Of a stretch of 64,000 nucleotides of DNA, positions 1-13,336 are shown piece after piece. Source of the DNA: Auanema rhodensis (taxonomy: Eukaryota; Nematoda; Chromadorea; Rhabditida; Rhabditidae). The translations under genes were made by a program, and so were the position numbers. The notes beneath the pieces were generated by a model. The model did no database searches. It saw only the letters and a list, made by a program, of their open reading frames with translations, and was not told where the DNA came from. The stretch's first letter is position 1. The number at the start of each line of letters is the position of its first letter. The stretch lies in the NCBI GenBank assembly GCA_964057225.1, contig OZ059895.1, positions 4,464,001 through 4,528,000 of the forward strand, given 5' to 3'.

Positions 1-351
1 AGTTGATATCTCGGTGCATTTTCAAGCTAGCGCAAATCTGATAACACAGATCGACGCAGCTTAAAAATCCGCATCGAATGCACTATACTTCATTAAGAAA
101 CGCTTAATACAAAAATTAGTTATGATCGTTTGAAAAATGATGCATTAGTGTATGTTGAGTTTCCATGTACACTCAACATTGCTTCCAAAAACATTTTGAC
201 AAAAATTTTTTCGAAAAATTTCAAAATAATATAGCAAAAAGTAGATGTTTTTAGATTCCTTTTTTCAAGGCAAAGACGATGGACATTGTTATTCAACGAA
301 AAAATTAATTCTTCAGGGTGAAAATCGAGGATATAAGTGTGAACTTATATC
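1..351. repeat. Representative satellite monomer with internal dyads
   Basis: This first copy shows the parts of the unit. A 9-bp-arm hairpin lies at 152-179 (ATGTTGAGT, 10-base loop, ACTCAACAT). A near-perfect A/T palindrome centred on TCGA spans 203-221 (AAATTTTTTCGAAAAATTT, one base from perfect). At the monomer joint is the 14-bp dyad ATATCAGTTGATAT (347-360), kept whether the preceding bases read GAACTT or GAACAT. A short ATCTG/CAGAT dyad lies in the first 60 bases. Variable sites used to type monomers are CACTATAC/CAGTATAC, TTCATTAAG/TTCATTGAG/TACATTGAG, GCTTCC/GCTTAC, ACAAAAATT/ACAACAATT, TTTAGC/TATAGC, AGCAAAA/AGCGAAA/AGGAAAA, AAGATG/AAGACG/AAAATG, ACAATG/ACATTG, TTAATT/TCAATT and GAACTT/GAACAT. 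Confidence 0.9.
152..179. repeat. Conserved hairpin within each satellite monomer (first copy)
   Basis: Arms 152-160 and 171-179 are perfect 9-bp complements around a 10-base loop. The same hairpin recurs every 351 bp along the array. I noticed no arm variant in any complete copy; nearby changes are GCTTCC/GCTTAC just downstream and rare GATTTATT for GATGCATT just upstream (for example near 16284, 31377, 47872, 52434). It could form a cruciform or an RNA stem if the array is transcribed. That is inference; homogenisation alone could also keep it uniform. Confidence 0.75.
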
Positions 352-3300
352 AGTTGATATCTCGGTGCATTTTCAAGCTAGCGCAAATCTGATAACACAG
401 ATCGACGCAGCTTAAAAATCCGCATCGAATGCAGTATACTTCATTGAGAAACGCTTAATACAAAAATTAGTTATGATCGTTTGAAAAATGATGCATTAGT
501 GTATGTTGAGTTTCCATGTACACTCAACATTGCTTCCAAAAACATTTTGACAACAATTTTTTCGAAAAATTTCAAAATAATTTAGCAAAAAGTAGATGTT
601 TTTAGATTCCTTTTTTCAAGGCAAAGATGATGGACAATGTTATTCAACGAAAAAATTAATTCTTCAGGGTGAAAATCGAGGATATAAGTGTGAACATATA
701 TCAGTTGATATCTCGGTGCATTTTCAAGCTAGCGCAAATCTGATAACACAGATCGACGCAGCTTAAAAATCCGCATCGAATGCACTATACTTCATTGAGA
801 AACGCTTAATACAAAAATTAGTTACGATCGTTTGAAAAATGATGCATTAGTGTATGTTGAGTTTCCATGTACACTCAACATTGCTTCCAAAAACATTTTG
901 ACAAAAATTTTTTCGAAAAATTTCAAAATAATTTAGCAAAAAGTAGATGTTTTTAGATTCCTTTTTTCAAGGCAAAGATGATGGACAATGTTATTCAACG
1001 AAAAAATCAATTCTTCAGGGTGAAAATCGAGGATATAAGTGTGAACTTATATCAGTTGATATCTCGGTGCATTTTCAAGCTAGCGCAAATCTGATAACAC
1101 AGATCGACGCAGCTTAAAAATCCGCATCGAATGCACTATACTTCATTGAGAAACGCTTAATACAAAAATTAGTTATGATCGTTTGAAAAATGATGCATTA
1201 GTGTATGTTGAGTTTCCATGTACACTCAACATTGCTTACAAAAACATTTTGACAACAATTTTTTCGAAAAATTTCAAAATAATTTAGCAAAAAGTAGATG
1301 TTTTTAGATTCCTTTTTTCAAGGCAAAGATGATGGACAATGTTATTCAACGAAAAAATTAATTCTTCAGGGTGAAAATCGAGGATATAAGTGTGAACATA
1401 TATCAGTTGATATCTCGGTGCATTTTCAAGCTAGCGCAAATCTGATAACACAGATCGACGCAGCTTAAAAATCCGCATCGAATGCACTATACTTCATTAA
1501 GAAACGCTTAATACAAAAATTAGTTATGATCGTTTGAAAAATGATGCATTAGTGTATGTTGAGTTTCCATGTACACTCAACATTGCTTCCAAAAACATTT
1601 TGACAAAAATTTTTTCGAAAAATTTCAAAATAATTTAGCAAAAAGTAGATGTTTTTAGATTCCTTTTTTCAAGGCAAAGATGATGGACAATGTTATTCAA
1701 CGAAAAAATCAATTCTTCAGGGTGAAAATCGAGGATATAAGTGTGAACTTATATCAGTTGATATCTCGGTGCATTTTCAAGCTAGCGCAAATCTGATAAC
1801 ACAGATCGACGCAGCTTAAAAATCCGCATCGAATGCACTATACTTCATTGAGAAACGCTTAATACAAAAATTAGTTATGATCGTTTGAAAAATGATGCAT
1901 TAGTGTATGTTGAGTTTCCATGTACACTCAACATTGCTTACAAAAACATTTTGACAACAATTTTTTCGAAAAATTTCAAAATAATTTAGCAAAAAGTAGA
2001 TGTTTTTAGATTCCTTTTTTCAAGGCAAAGATGATGGACAATGTTATTAACGAAAAAATTAATTCTTCAGGGTGAAAATCGAGGATATAAGTGTGAACAT
2101 ATATCAGTTGATATCTCGGTGCATTTTCAAGCTAGCGCAAATCTGATAACACAGATCGACGCAGCTTAAAAATCCGCATCGAATGCACTATACTTCATTA
2201 AGAAACGCTTAATACAAAAATTAGTTATGATCGTTTGAAAAATGATGCATTAGTGTATGTTGAGTTTCCATGTACACTCAACATTGCTTCCAAAAACATT
2301 TTGACAAAAATTTTTTCGAAAAATTTCAAAATAATTTAGCAAAAAGTAGATGTTTTTAGATTCCTTTTTTCAAGGCAAAGATGATGGACAATGTTATTCA
2401 ACGAAAAAATCAATTCTTCAGGGTGAAAATCGAGGATATAAGTGTGAACTTATATCAGTTGATATCTCGGTGCATTTTCAAGCTAGCGCAAATCTGATAA
2501 CACAGATCGACGCAGCTTAAAAATCCGCATCGAATGCAGTATACTTCATTGAGAAACGCTTAATACAAAAATTAGTTATGATCGTTTGAAAAATGATGCA
2601 TTAGTGTATGTTGAGTTTCCATGTACACTCAACATTGCTTCCAAAAACATTTTGACAACAATTTTTTCGAAAAATTTCAAAATAATTTAGCAAAAAGTAG
2701 ATGTTTTTAGATTCCTTTTTTCAAGGCAAAGATGATGGACAATGTTATTCAACGAAAAAATTAATTCTTCAGGGTGAAAATCGAGGATATAAGTGTGAAC
2801 ATATATCAGTTGATATCTCGGTGCATTTTCAAGCTAGCGCAAATCTGATAACACAGATCGACGCAGCTTAAAAATCCGCATCGAATGCACTATACTTCAT
2901 TGAGAAACGCTTAATACAAAAATTAGTTATGATCGTTTGAAAAATGATGCATTAGTGTATGTTGAGTTTCCATGTACACTCAACATTGCTTCCAAAAACA
3001 TTTTGACAAAAATTTTTTCGAAAAATTTCAAAATAATTTAGCAAAAAGTAGATGTTTTTAGATTCCTTTTTTCAAGGCAAAGATGATGGACAATGTTATT
3101 CAACGAAAAAATCAATTCTTCAGGGTGAAAATCGAGGATATAAGTGTGAACTTATATCAGTTGATATCTCGGTGCATTTTCAAGCTAGCGCAAATCTGAT
3201 AACACAGATCGACGCAGCTTAAAAATCCGCCTCGAATGCACTATACTTCATTGAGAAACGCTTAATACAAAAATTAGTTATGATCGTTTGAAAAATGATG

Positions 3301-6300
3301 CATTAGTGTATGTTGAGTTTCCATGTACACTCAACATTGCTTACAAAAACATTTTGACAACAATTTTTTCGAAAAATTTCAAAATAATTTAGCAAAAAGT
3401 AGATGTTTTTAGATTCCTTTTTTCAAGGCAAAGATGATGGACAATGTTATTCAACGAAAAAATTAATTCTTCAGGGTGAAAATCGAGGATATAAGTGTGA
3501 ACATATATCAGTTGATATCTCGGTGCATTTTCAAGCTAGCGCAAATCTGATAACACAGATCGACGCAGCTTAAAAATCCGCATCGAATGCACTATACTTC
3601 ATTGAGAAACGCTTAATACAAAAATTAGTTATGATCGTTTGAAAAATGATGCATTAGTGTATGTTGAGTTTCCATGTACACTCAACATTGCTTACAAAAA
3701 CATTTTGACAACAATTTTTTCGAAAAATTTCAAAATAATTTAGCAAAAAGTAGATGTTTTTAGATTCCTTTTTTCAAGGCAAAGATGATGGACAATGTTA
3801 TTCAACGAAAAAATTAATTCTTCAGGGTGAAAATCGAGGATATAAGTGTGAACATATATCAGTTGATATCTCGGTGCATTTTCAAGCTAGCGCAAATCTG
3901 ATAACACAGATCGACGCAGCTTAAAAATCCGCATCGAATGCACTATACTTCATTAAGAAACGCTTAATACAAAAATTAGTTATGATCGTTTGAAAAATGA
4001 TGCATTAGTGTATGTTGAGTTTCCATGTACACTCAACATTGCTTCCAAAAACATTTTGACAAAAATTTTTTCGAAAAATTTCAAAATAATATAGCAAAAA
4101 GTAGATGTTTTTAGATTCCTTTTTTCAAGGCAAAGACGATGGACATTGTTATTCAACGAAAAAATTAATTCTTCAGGGTGAAAATCGAGGATATAAGTGT
4201 GAACTTATATCAGTTGATATCTCGGTGCATTTTCAAGCTAGCGCAAATCTGATAACACAGATCGACGCAGCTTAAAAATCCGCATCGAATGCAGTATACT
4301 TCATTGAGAAACGCTTAATACAAAAATTAGTTATGATCGTTTGAAAAATGATGCATTAGTGTATGTTGAGTTTCCATGTACACTCAACATTGCTTCCAAA
4401 AACATTTTGACAACAATTTTTTCGAAAAATTTCAAAATAATTTAGCAAAAAGTAGATGTTTTTAGATTCCTTTTTTCAAGGCAAAGATGATGGACAATGT
4501 TATTCAACGAAAAAATTAATTCTTCAGGGTGAAAATCGAAGATATAAGTGTGAACATATATCAGTTGATATCTCGGTGCATTTTCAAGCTAGCGCAAATC
4601 TGATAACACAGATCGACGCAGCTTAAAAATCCGCATCGAATGCACTATACTTCATTGAGAAACGCTTAATACAAAAATTAGTTACGATCGTTTGAAAAAT
4701 GATGCATTAGTGTATGTTGAGTTTCCATGTACACTCAACATTGCTTCCAAAAACATTTTGACAAAAATTTTTTCGAAAAATTTCAAAATAATTTAGCAAA
4801 AAGTAGATGTTTTTAGATTCCTTTTTTCAAGGCAAAGATGATGGACAATGTTATTCAACGAAAAAATCAATTCTTCAGGGTGAAAATCGAGGATATAAGT
4901 GTGAACTTATATCAGTTGATATCTCGGTGCATTTTCAAGCTAGCGCAAATCTGATAACACAGATCGACGCAGCTTAAAAATCCGCATCGAATGCACTATA
5001 CTTCATTGAGAAACGCTTAATACAAAAATTAGTTATGATCGTTTGAAAAATGATGCATTAGTGTATGTTGAGTTTCCATGTACACTCAACATTGCTTACA
5101 AAAACATTTTGACAACAATTTTTTCGAAAAATTTCAAAATAATTTAGCAAAAAGTAGATGCTTTAGATTCCTTTTTTCAAGGCAAAGATGATGGACAATG
5201 TTATTCAACGAAAAAATTAATTCTTCAGGGTGAAAATCGAGGATATAAGTGTGAACATATATCAGTTGATATCTCGGTGCATTTTCAAGCTAGCGCAAAT
5301 CTGATAACACAGATCGACGCAGCTTAAAAATCCGCATCGAATGCACTATACTTCATTAAGAAACGCTTAATACAAAAATTAGTTATGATCGTTTGAAAAA
5401 TGATGCATTAGTGTATGTTGAGTTTCCATGTACACTCAACATTGCTTCCAAAAACATTTTGACAAAAATTTTTTCGAAAAATTTCAAAATAATATAGCAA
5501 AAAGTAGATGTTTTTAGATTCCTTTTTTCAAGGCAAAGACGATGGACATTGTTATTCAACGAAAAAATTAATTCTTCAGGGTGAAAATCGAGGATATAAG
5601 TGTGAACTTATATCAGTTGATATCTCGGTGCATTTTCAAGCTAGCGCAAATCTGATAACACAGATCGACGCAGCTTAAAAATCCGCATCGAATGCAGTAT
5701 ACTTCATTGAGAAACGCTTAATACAAAAATTAGTTATGATCGTTTGAAAAATGATGCATTAGTGTATGTTGAGTTTCCATGTACACTCAACATTGCTTCC
5801 AAAAACATTTTGACAACAATTTTTTCGAAAAATTTCAAAATAATTTAGCAAAAAGTAGATGTTTTTAGATTCCTTTTTTCAAGGCAAAGATGATGGACAA
5901 TGTTATTCAACGAAAAAATTAATTCTTCAGGGTGAAAATCGAGGATATAAGTGTGAACATATATCAGTTGATATCTCGGTGCATTTTCAAGCTAGCGCAA
6001 ATCTGATAACACAGATCGACGCAGCTTAAAAATCCGCATCGAATGCACTATACTTCATTGAGAAACGCTTAATACAAAAATTAGTTACGATCGTTTGAAA
6101 AATGATGCATTAGTGTATGTTGAGTTTCCATGTACACTCAACATTGCTTCCAAAAACATTTTGACAAAAATTTTTTCGAAAAATTTCAAAATAATTTAGC
6201 AAAAAGTAGATGTTTTTAGATTCCTTTTTTCAAGGCAAAGATGATGGACAATGTTATTCAACGAAAAAATCAATTCTTCAGGGTGAAAATCGAGGATATA

Positions 6301-9300
6301 AGTGTGAACTTATATCAGTTGATATCTCGGTGCATTTTCAAGCTAGCGCAAATCTGATAACACAGATCGACGCAGCTTAAAAATCCGCATCGAATGCACT
6401 ATACTTCATTGAGAAACGCTTAATACAAAAATTAGTTATGATCGTTTGAAAAATGATGCATTAGTGTATGTTGAGTTTCCATGTACACTCAACATTGCTT
6501 ACAAAAACATTTTGACAAAAATTTTTTCGAAAAATTTCAAAATAATTTAGCGAAAAGTAGATGTTTTTAGATTCCTTTTTTCAAGGCAAAGATGATGGAC
6601 AATGTTATTCAACGAAAAAATTAATTCTTCAGGGTGAAAATCGAGGATATAAGTGTGAACATATATCAGTTGATATCTCGGTGCATTTTCAAGCTAGCGC
6701 AAATCTGATAACACAGATCGACGCAGCTTAAAAATCCGCATCGAATGCACTATACTTCATTAAGAAACGCTTAATACAAAAATTAGTTATGATCGTTTGA
6801 AAAATGATGCATTAGTGTATGTTGAGTTTCCATGTACACTCAACATTGCTTCCAAAAACATTTTGACAAAAATTTTTTCGAAAAATTTCAAAATAATTTA
6901 GCGAAAAGTAGATGTTTTTAGATTCCTTTTTTCAAGGCAAAGATGATGGACAATGTTATTCAACGAAAAAATTAATTCTTCAGGGTGAAAATCGAGGATA
7001 TAAGTGTGAACATATATCAGTTGATATCTCGGTGCATTTTCAAGCTAGCGCAAATCTGATAACACAGATCGACGCAGCATAAAAATCCGCATCGAATGCA
7101 CTATACTTCATTGAGAAACGCTTAATACAAAAATTAGTTATGATCGTTTGAAAAATGATGCATTAGTGTATGTTGAGTTTCCATGTACACTCAACATTGC
7201 TTCCAAAAACATTTTGACAAAAATTTTTTCGAAAAATTTCAAAATAATTTAGCAAAAAGTAGATGTTTTTAGATTCCTTTTTTCAAGGCAAAGACGATGG
7301 ACAATGTTATTCAACGAAAAAATTAATTCTTCAGGGTGAAAATCGAGGATATAAGTGTGAACTTATATCAGTTGATATCTCGGTGCATTTTCAAGCTAGC
7401 GCAAATCTGATAACACAGATCGACGCAGCTTAAAAATCCGCATCGAATGCACTATACTTCATTGAGAAACGCTTAATACAAAAATTAGTTATGATCGTTT
7501 GAAAAATGATGCATTAGTGTATGTTGAGTTTCCATGTACACTCAACATTGCTTACAAAAACATTTTGACAAAAATTTTTTCGAAAAATTTCAAAATAATT
7601 TAGCAAAAAGTAGATGTTTTTAGATTCCTTTTTTCAAGGCAAAGATGATGGACAATGTTATTCAACGGAAAAATCAATTCTTCAGGGTGAAAATCGAGGA
7701 TATAAGTGTGAACTTATATCAGTTGATATCTCGGTGCATTTTCAAGCTAGCGCAAATCTGATAACACAGATCGACGCAGCTTAAAAATCCGCATCGAATG
7801 CACTATACTTCATTAAGAAACGCTTAATACAAAAATTAGTTATGATCGTTTGAAAAATGATGCATTAGTGTATGTTGAGTTTCCATGTACACTCAACATT
7901 GCTTCCAAAAACATTTTGACAAAAATTTTTTCGAAAAATTTCAAAATAATATAGCAAAAAGTAGATGTTTTTAGATTCCTTTTTTCAAGGCAAAGACGAT
8001 GGACATTGTTATTCAACGAAAAAATTAATTCTTCAGGGTGAAAATCGAGGATATAAGTGTGAACTTATATCAGTTGATATCTCGGTGCATTTTCAAGCTA
8101 GCGCAAATCTGATAACACAGATCGACGCAGCTTAAAAATCCGCATCGAATGCAGTATACTTCATTGAGAAACGCTTAATACAAAAATTAGTTATGATCGT
8201 TTGAAAAATGATGCATTAGTGTATGTTGAGTTTCCATGTACACTCAACATTGCTTCCAAAAACATTTTGACAACAATTTTTTCGAAAAATTTCAAAATAA
8301 TTTAGCAAAAAGTAGATGTTTTTAGATTCCTTTTTTCAAGGCAAAGATGATGGACAATGTTATTCAACGAAAAAATCAATTCTTCAGGGTGAAAATCGAG
8401 GATATAAGTGTGAACTTATATCAGTTGATATCTCGGTGCATTTTCAAGCTAGCGCAAATCTGATAACACAGATCGACGCAGCTTAAAAATCCGCATCGAA
8501 TGCACTATACTTCATTGAGAAACGCTTAATACAAAAATTAGTTATGATCGTTTGAAAAATGATGCATTAGTGTATGTTGAGTTTCCATGTACACTCAACA
8601 TTGCTTCCAAAAACATTTTGACAAAAATTTTTTCGAAAAATTTCAAAATAATTTAGCAAAAAGTAGATGTTTTTAGATTCCTTTTTTCAAGGCAAAGATG
8701 ATGGACAATGTTATTCAACGAAAAAATTAATTCTTCAGGGTGAAAATCGAGGATATAAGTGTGAACATATATCAGTTGATATCTCGGTGCATTTTCAAGC
8801 TAGCGCAAATCTGATAACACAGATCGACGCAGCTTAAAAATCCGCATCGAATGCACTATACTTCATTGAGAAACGCTTAATACAAAAATTAGTTATGATC
8901 GTTTGAAAAATGATGCATTAGTGTATGTTGAGTTTCCATGTACACTCAACATTGCTTCCAAAAACATTTTGACAAAAATTTTTTCGAAAAATTTCAAAAT
9001 AATTTAGCAAAAAGTAGATGTTTTTAGATTCCTTTTTTCAAGGCAAAGATGATGGACAATGTTATTCAACGAAAAAATTAATTCTTCAGGGTGAAAATCG
9101 AGGATATAAGTGTGAACATATATCAGTTGATATCTCGGTGCATTTTCAAGCTAGCGCAAATCTGATAACACAGATCGACGCAGCTTAAAAATCCGCATCG
9201 AATGCACTATACTTCATTGAGAAACGCTTAATACAAAAATTAGTTATGGTCGTTTGAAAAATGATGCATTAGTGTATGTTGAGTTTCCATGTACACTCAA

Positions 9301-9826
9301 CATTGCTTCCAAAAACATTTTGACAAAAATTTTTTCGAAAAATTTCAAAATAATTTAGCAAAAAGTAGATGTTTTTAGATTCCTTTTTTCAAGGCAAAGA
9401 TGATGGACAATGTTATTCAACGAAAAAATTAATTCTTCAGGGTGAAAATCGAGGATATAAGTGTGAACATTTATCAGTTGATATCTCGGTGCATTTTCAA
9501 GCTAGCGCAAATCTGATAACACAGATCGACGCAGCTTAAAAATCCGCATCGAATGCACTATACTTCATTGAGAAACGCTTAATACAAAAATTAGTTATGA
9601 TCGTTTGAAAAATGATGCATTAGTGTATGTTGAGTTTCCATGTACACTCAACATTGCTTCCAAAAACATTTTGACAAAAATTTTTTCGAAAAATTTCAAA
9701 ATAATTTAGCAAAAAGTAGATGTTTTTAGATTCCTTTTTTCAAGGCAAAGATGATGGACAATGTTATTCAACGAAAAAATTAATTCTTCAATGTGAAAAT
9801 CGAGGATATAAGTGTGAACATATATC

Positions 9827-11230
9827 AGTTGATATCTCGGTGCATTTTCAAGCTAGCGCAAATCTGATAACACAGATCGACGCAGCTTAAAAATCCGCAT
9901 CGAATGCATTATACTTCATTGAGAAACGCTTAATACAAAAATTAGTTATGATCGTTTGAAAAATGATGCATTAGTGTATGTTGAGTTTCCATGTACACTC
10001 AACATTGCTTCCAAAAACATTTTGACAAAAATTTTTTCGAAAAATTTCAAAATAATTTAGGAAAAAGTAGATGTTTTTAGATTCCTTTTTTCAAGGCAAA
10101 GACGATGGACAATGTTATTCAACGAAAAAATTAATTCTTCAGGGTGAAAATCGAGGATATAAGTGTGAACTTATATCAGTTGATATCTCGGTGCATTTTC
10201 AAGCTAGCGCAAATCTGATAACACAGATCGACGCAGCTTAAAAATTTGCATCGAATGCACTATACTTCATTGAGAAACGCTTAATACAAAAACTAGTTAT
10301 GATCGTTTGAAAAATGATGCATTAGTGTATGTTGAGTTTCCATGTACACTCAACATTGCTTCCAAAAACATTTTGACAAAAATTTTTTCGAAAAATTTCA
10401 AAATAATTTAGCGAAAAGTAGATGTTTTTAGATTCCTTTTTTCAAGGCAAAGATGATGGACAATGTTATTCAACGAAAAAATTAATTCTTCAGGGTGAAA
10501 ATCGAGGATATAAGTGTGAACATATATCAGTTGATATCTCGGTGCATTTTCAAGCTAGCGCAAATCTGATAACACAGATCGACGCAGCTTAAAAATCCGC
10601 ATCGAATGCACTATACTTCATTGAGAAACGCTTAATACAAAAATTAGTTATGATCGTTTGAAAAATGATGCATTAGTGTATGTTGAGTTTCCATGTACAC
10701 TCAACATTGCTTCCAAAAACATTTTGACAAAAATTTTTTCGAAAAATTTCAAAATAATTTAGCGAAAAGTAGATGTTTTTAGATTCCTTTTTTCAAGGCA
10801 AAGATGATGGACAATGTTATTCAACGAAAAAATTAATTCTTCAGGGTGAAAATCGAGGATATAAGTGTGAACATATATCAGTTGATATCTCGGTGCATTT
10901 TCAAGCTAGCGCAAATCTGATAACACAGATCGACGCAGCATAAAAATCCGCATCGAATGCACTATACTTCATTGAGAAACGCTTAATACAAAAATTAGTT
11001 ATGATCGTTTGAAAAATGATGCATTAGTGTATGTTGAGTTTCCATGTACACTCAACATTGCTTCCAAAAACATTTTGACAAAAATTTTTTCGAAAAATTT
11101 CAAAATAATTTAGCAAAAAGTAGATGTTTTTAGATTCCTTTTTTCAAGGCAAAGACGATGGACAATGTTATTCAACGAAAAAATTAATTCTTCAGGGTGA
11201 AAATCGAGGATATAAGTGTGAACTTATATC
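9827..11230. repeat. Satellite block, copy 1 of a 10-monomer-offset duplication
   Basis: Four monomers carry a shared run of rare variants: TTTAGGAAAAAG with AAGACG (near 10060), AAAATTTGC with AAACTAG (near 10240-10295), AGCGAAA, and GCAGCATAAAA (near 10935). The same set returns 3510 bp (10 x 351) to the right, beginning at 13337. Shared rare variants in the same order point to block amplification, not independent mutation. Confidence 0.7.
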
Positions 11231-13336
11231 AGTTGATATCTCGGTGCATTTTCAAGCTAGCGCAAATCTGATAACACAGATCGACGCAGCTTAAAAATCC
11301 GCATCGAATGCACTATACTTCATTGAGAAACGCTTAATACAAAAATTAGTTATGATCGTTTGAAAAATGATGCATTAGTGTATGTTGAGTTTCCATGTAC
11401 ACTCAACATTGCTTACAAAAACATTTTGACAAAAATTTTTTCGAAAAATTTCAAAATAATTTAGCAAAAAGTAGATGTTTTTAGATTCCTTTTTTTAAGG
11501 CAAAGATGATGGACATTGTTATTCAACGAAAAAATTAATTCTTCAGGGTGAAAATCGAGGATATAAGTGTGAACTTATATCAGTTGATATCTCGGTGCAT
11601 TTTCAAGCTAGCGCAAATCTGATAACACAGATCGACGCAGCTTAAAAATCCGCATCGAATGCACTATACTTCATTGAGAAACGCTTAATACAAAAATTAG
11701 TTATGATCGTTTGAAAAATGATGCATTAGTGTATGTTGAGTTTCCATGTACACTCAACATTGCTTACAAAAACATTTTGACAACAATTTTTTCGAAAAAT
11801 TTCAAAATAATTTAGCAAAAAGTAGATGTTTTTAGATTCCTTTTTTCAAGGCAAAGATGATGGACAATGTTATTCAACGAAAAAATTAATTCTTCAGGGT
11901 GAAAATCGAGGATATAAGTGTGAACATATATCAGTTGATATCTCGGTGCATTTTCAAGCTAGCGCAAATCTGATAACACAGATCGACGCAGCTTAAAAAT
12001 CCGCATCGAATGCACTATACTTCATTAAGAAACGCTTAATACAAAAATTAGTTATGATCGTTTGAAAAATGATGCATTAGTGTATGTTGAGTTTCCATGT
12101 ACACTCAACATTGCTTCCAAAAACATTTTGACAAAAATTTTTTCGAAAAATTTCAAAATAATATAGCAAAAAGTAGATGTTTTTAGATTCCTTTTTTCAA
12201 GGCAAAGACGATGGACATTGTTATTCAACGAAAAAATTAATTCTTCAGGGTGAAAATCGAGGATATAAGTGTGAACTTATATCAGTTGATATCTCGGTGC
12301 ATTTTCAAGCTAGCGCAAATCTGATAACACAGATCGACGCAGCTTAAAAATCCGCATCGAATGCAGTATACTTCATTGAGAAACGCTTAATACAAAAATT
12401 AGTTATGATCGTTTGAAAAATGATGCATTAGTGTATGTTGAGTTTCCATGTACACTCAACATTGCTTCCAAAAACATTTTGACAAAAATTTTTTCGAAAA
12501 ATTTCAAAATAATTTAGCAAAAAGTAGATGTTTTTAGATTCCTTTTTTCAAGGCAAAGATGATGGACAATGTTATTCAACGAAAAAATTAATTCTTCAGG
12601 GTGAAAATCGAGGATATAAGTGTGAACATATATCAGTTGATATCTCGGTGCATTTTCAAGCTAGCGCAAATCTGATAACACAGATCGACGCAGCTTAAAA
12701 ATCCGCATCGAATGCACTTTATTTCATTGAGAAACGCTTAATACAAAAATTAGTTATGATCGTTTGAAAAATGATGCATTAGTGTATGTTGAGTTTCCAT
12801 GTACACTCAACATTGCTTCCAAAAACATTTTGACAAAAATTTTTTCGAAAAATTTCAAAATAATTTAGCAAAAAGTAGATGTTTTTAGATTCCTTTTTTC
12901 AAGGCAAAGATGATGGACAATGTTATTCAACGAAAAAATTAATTCTTCAGGGTGAAAATCGAGGATATAAGTGTGAACATATATCAGTCGATATCTCGGT
13001 GCATTTGCGAGCTAGCGCAAATCTGATAACACAGATCGACGCAGCTTAAAAATCCGCATCGAATGCACTATACTTCATTGAGAAACGCTTAATACAAAAA
13101 TTAGTTATGATCGTTTGAAAAATGATGCATTAGTGTATGTTGAGTTTCCATGTACACTCAACATTGCTTCCAAAAACATTTTGACAAAAATTTTTTCGAA
13201 AAATTTCAAAATAATTTAGCAAAAAGTAGATGTTTTTAGATTCCTTTTTTCAAGGCAAAGATGATGGACAATGTTATTCAACGAAAAAATTAATTCTTCA
13301 GGGTGAAAATCGAGGATATAAGTGTGAACATATATC

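Larger units (their letters stand above)
1..6667. repeat. Four-monomer higher-order repeat region of the satellite
   Basis: Typing monomers by linked variants gives a four-monomer unit of about 1404 bp, seen at 1-1404, 3861-5263 and 5264-6667. Its first monomer has TTCATTAAG, TATAGC, AAGACG and ACATTG. The second has CAGTATAC and ACAACAATT. The third has TTACGATCG in place of TTATGATCG. The fourth has GCTTAC, usually with ACAACAATT. The stretch between (1405-3860) alternates ACAAAAATT/GAACTT monomers with ACAACAATT/GAACAT monomers, a dimeric rhythm of about 702 bp. The type-one monomer returns at 7721 and 11933, so the order decays to the right. The third copy's fourth monomer is a variant (AGCGAAA, ACAAAAATT). 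Confidence 0.8.
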
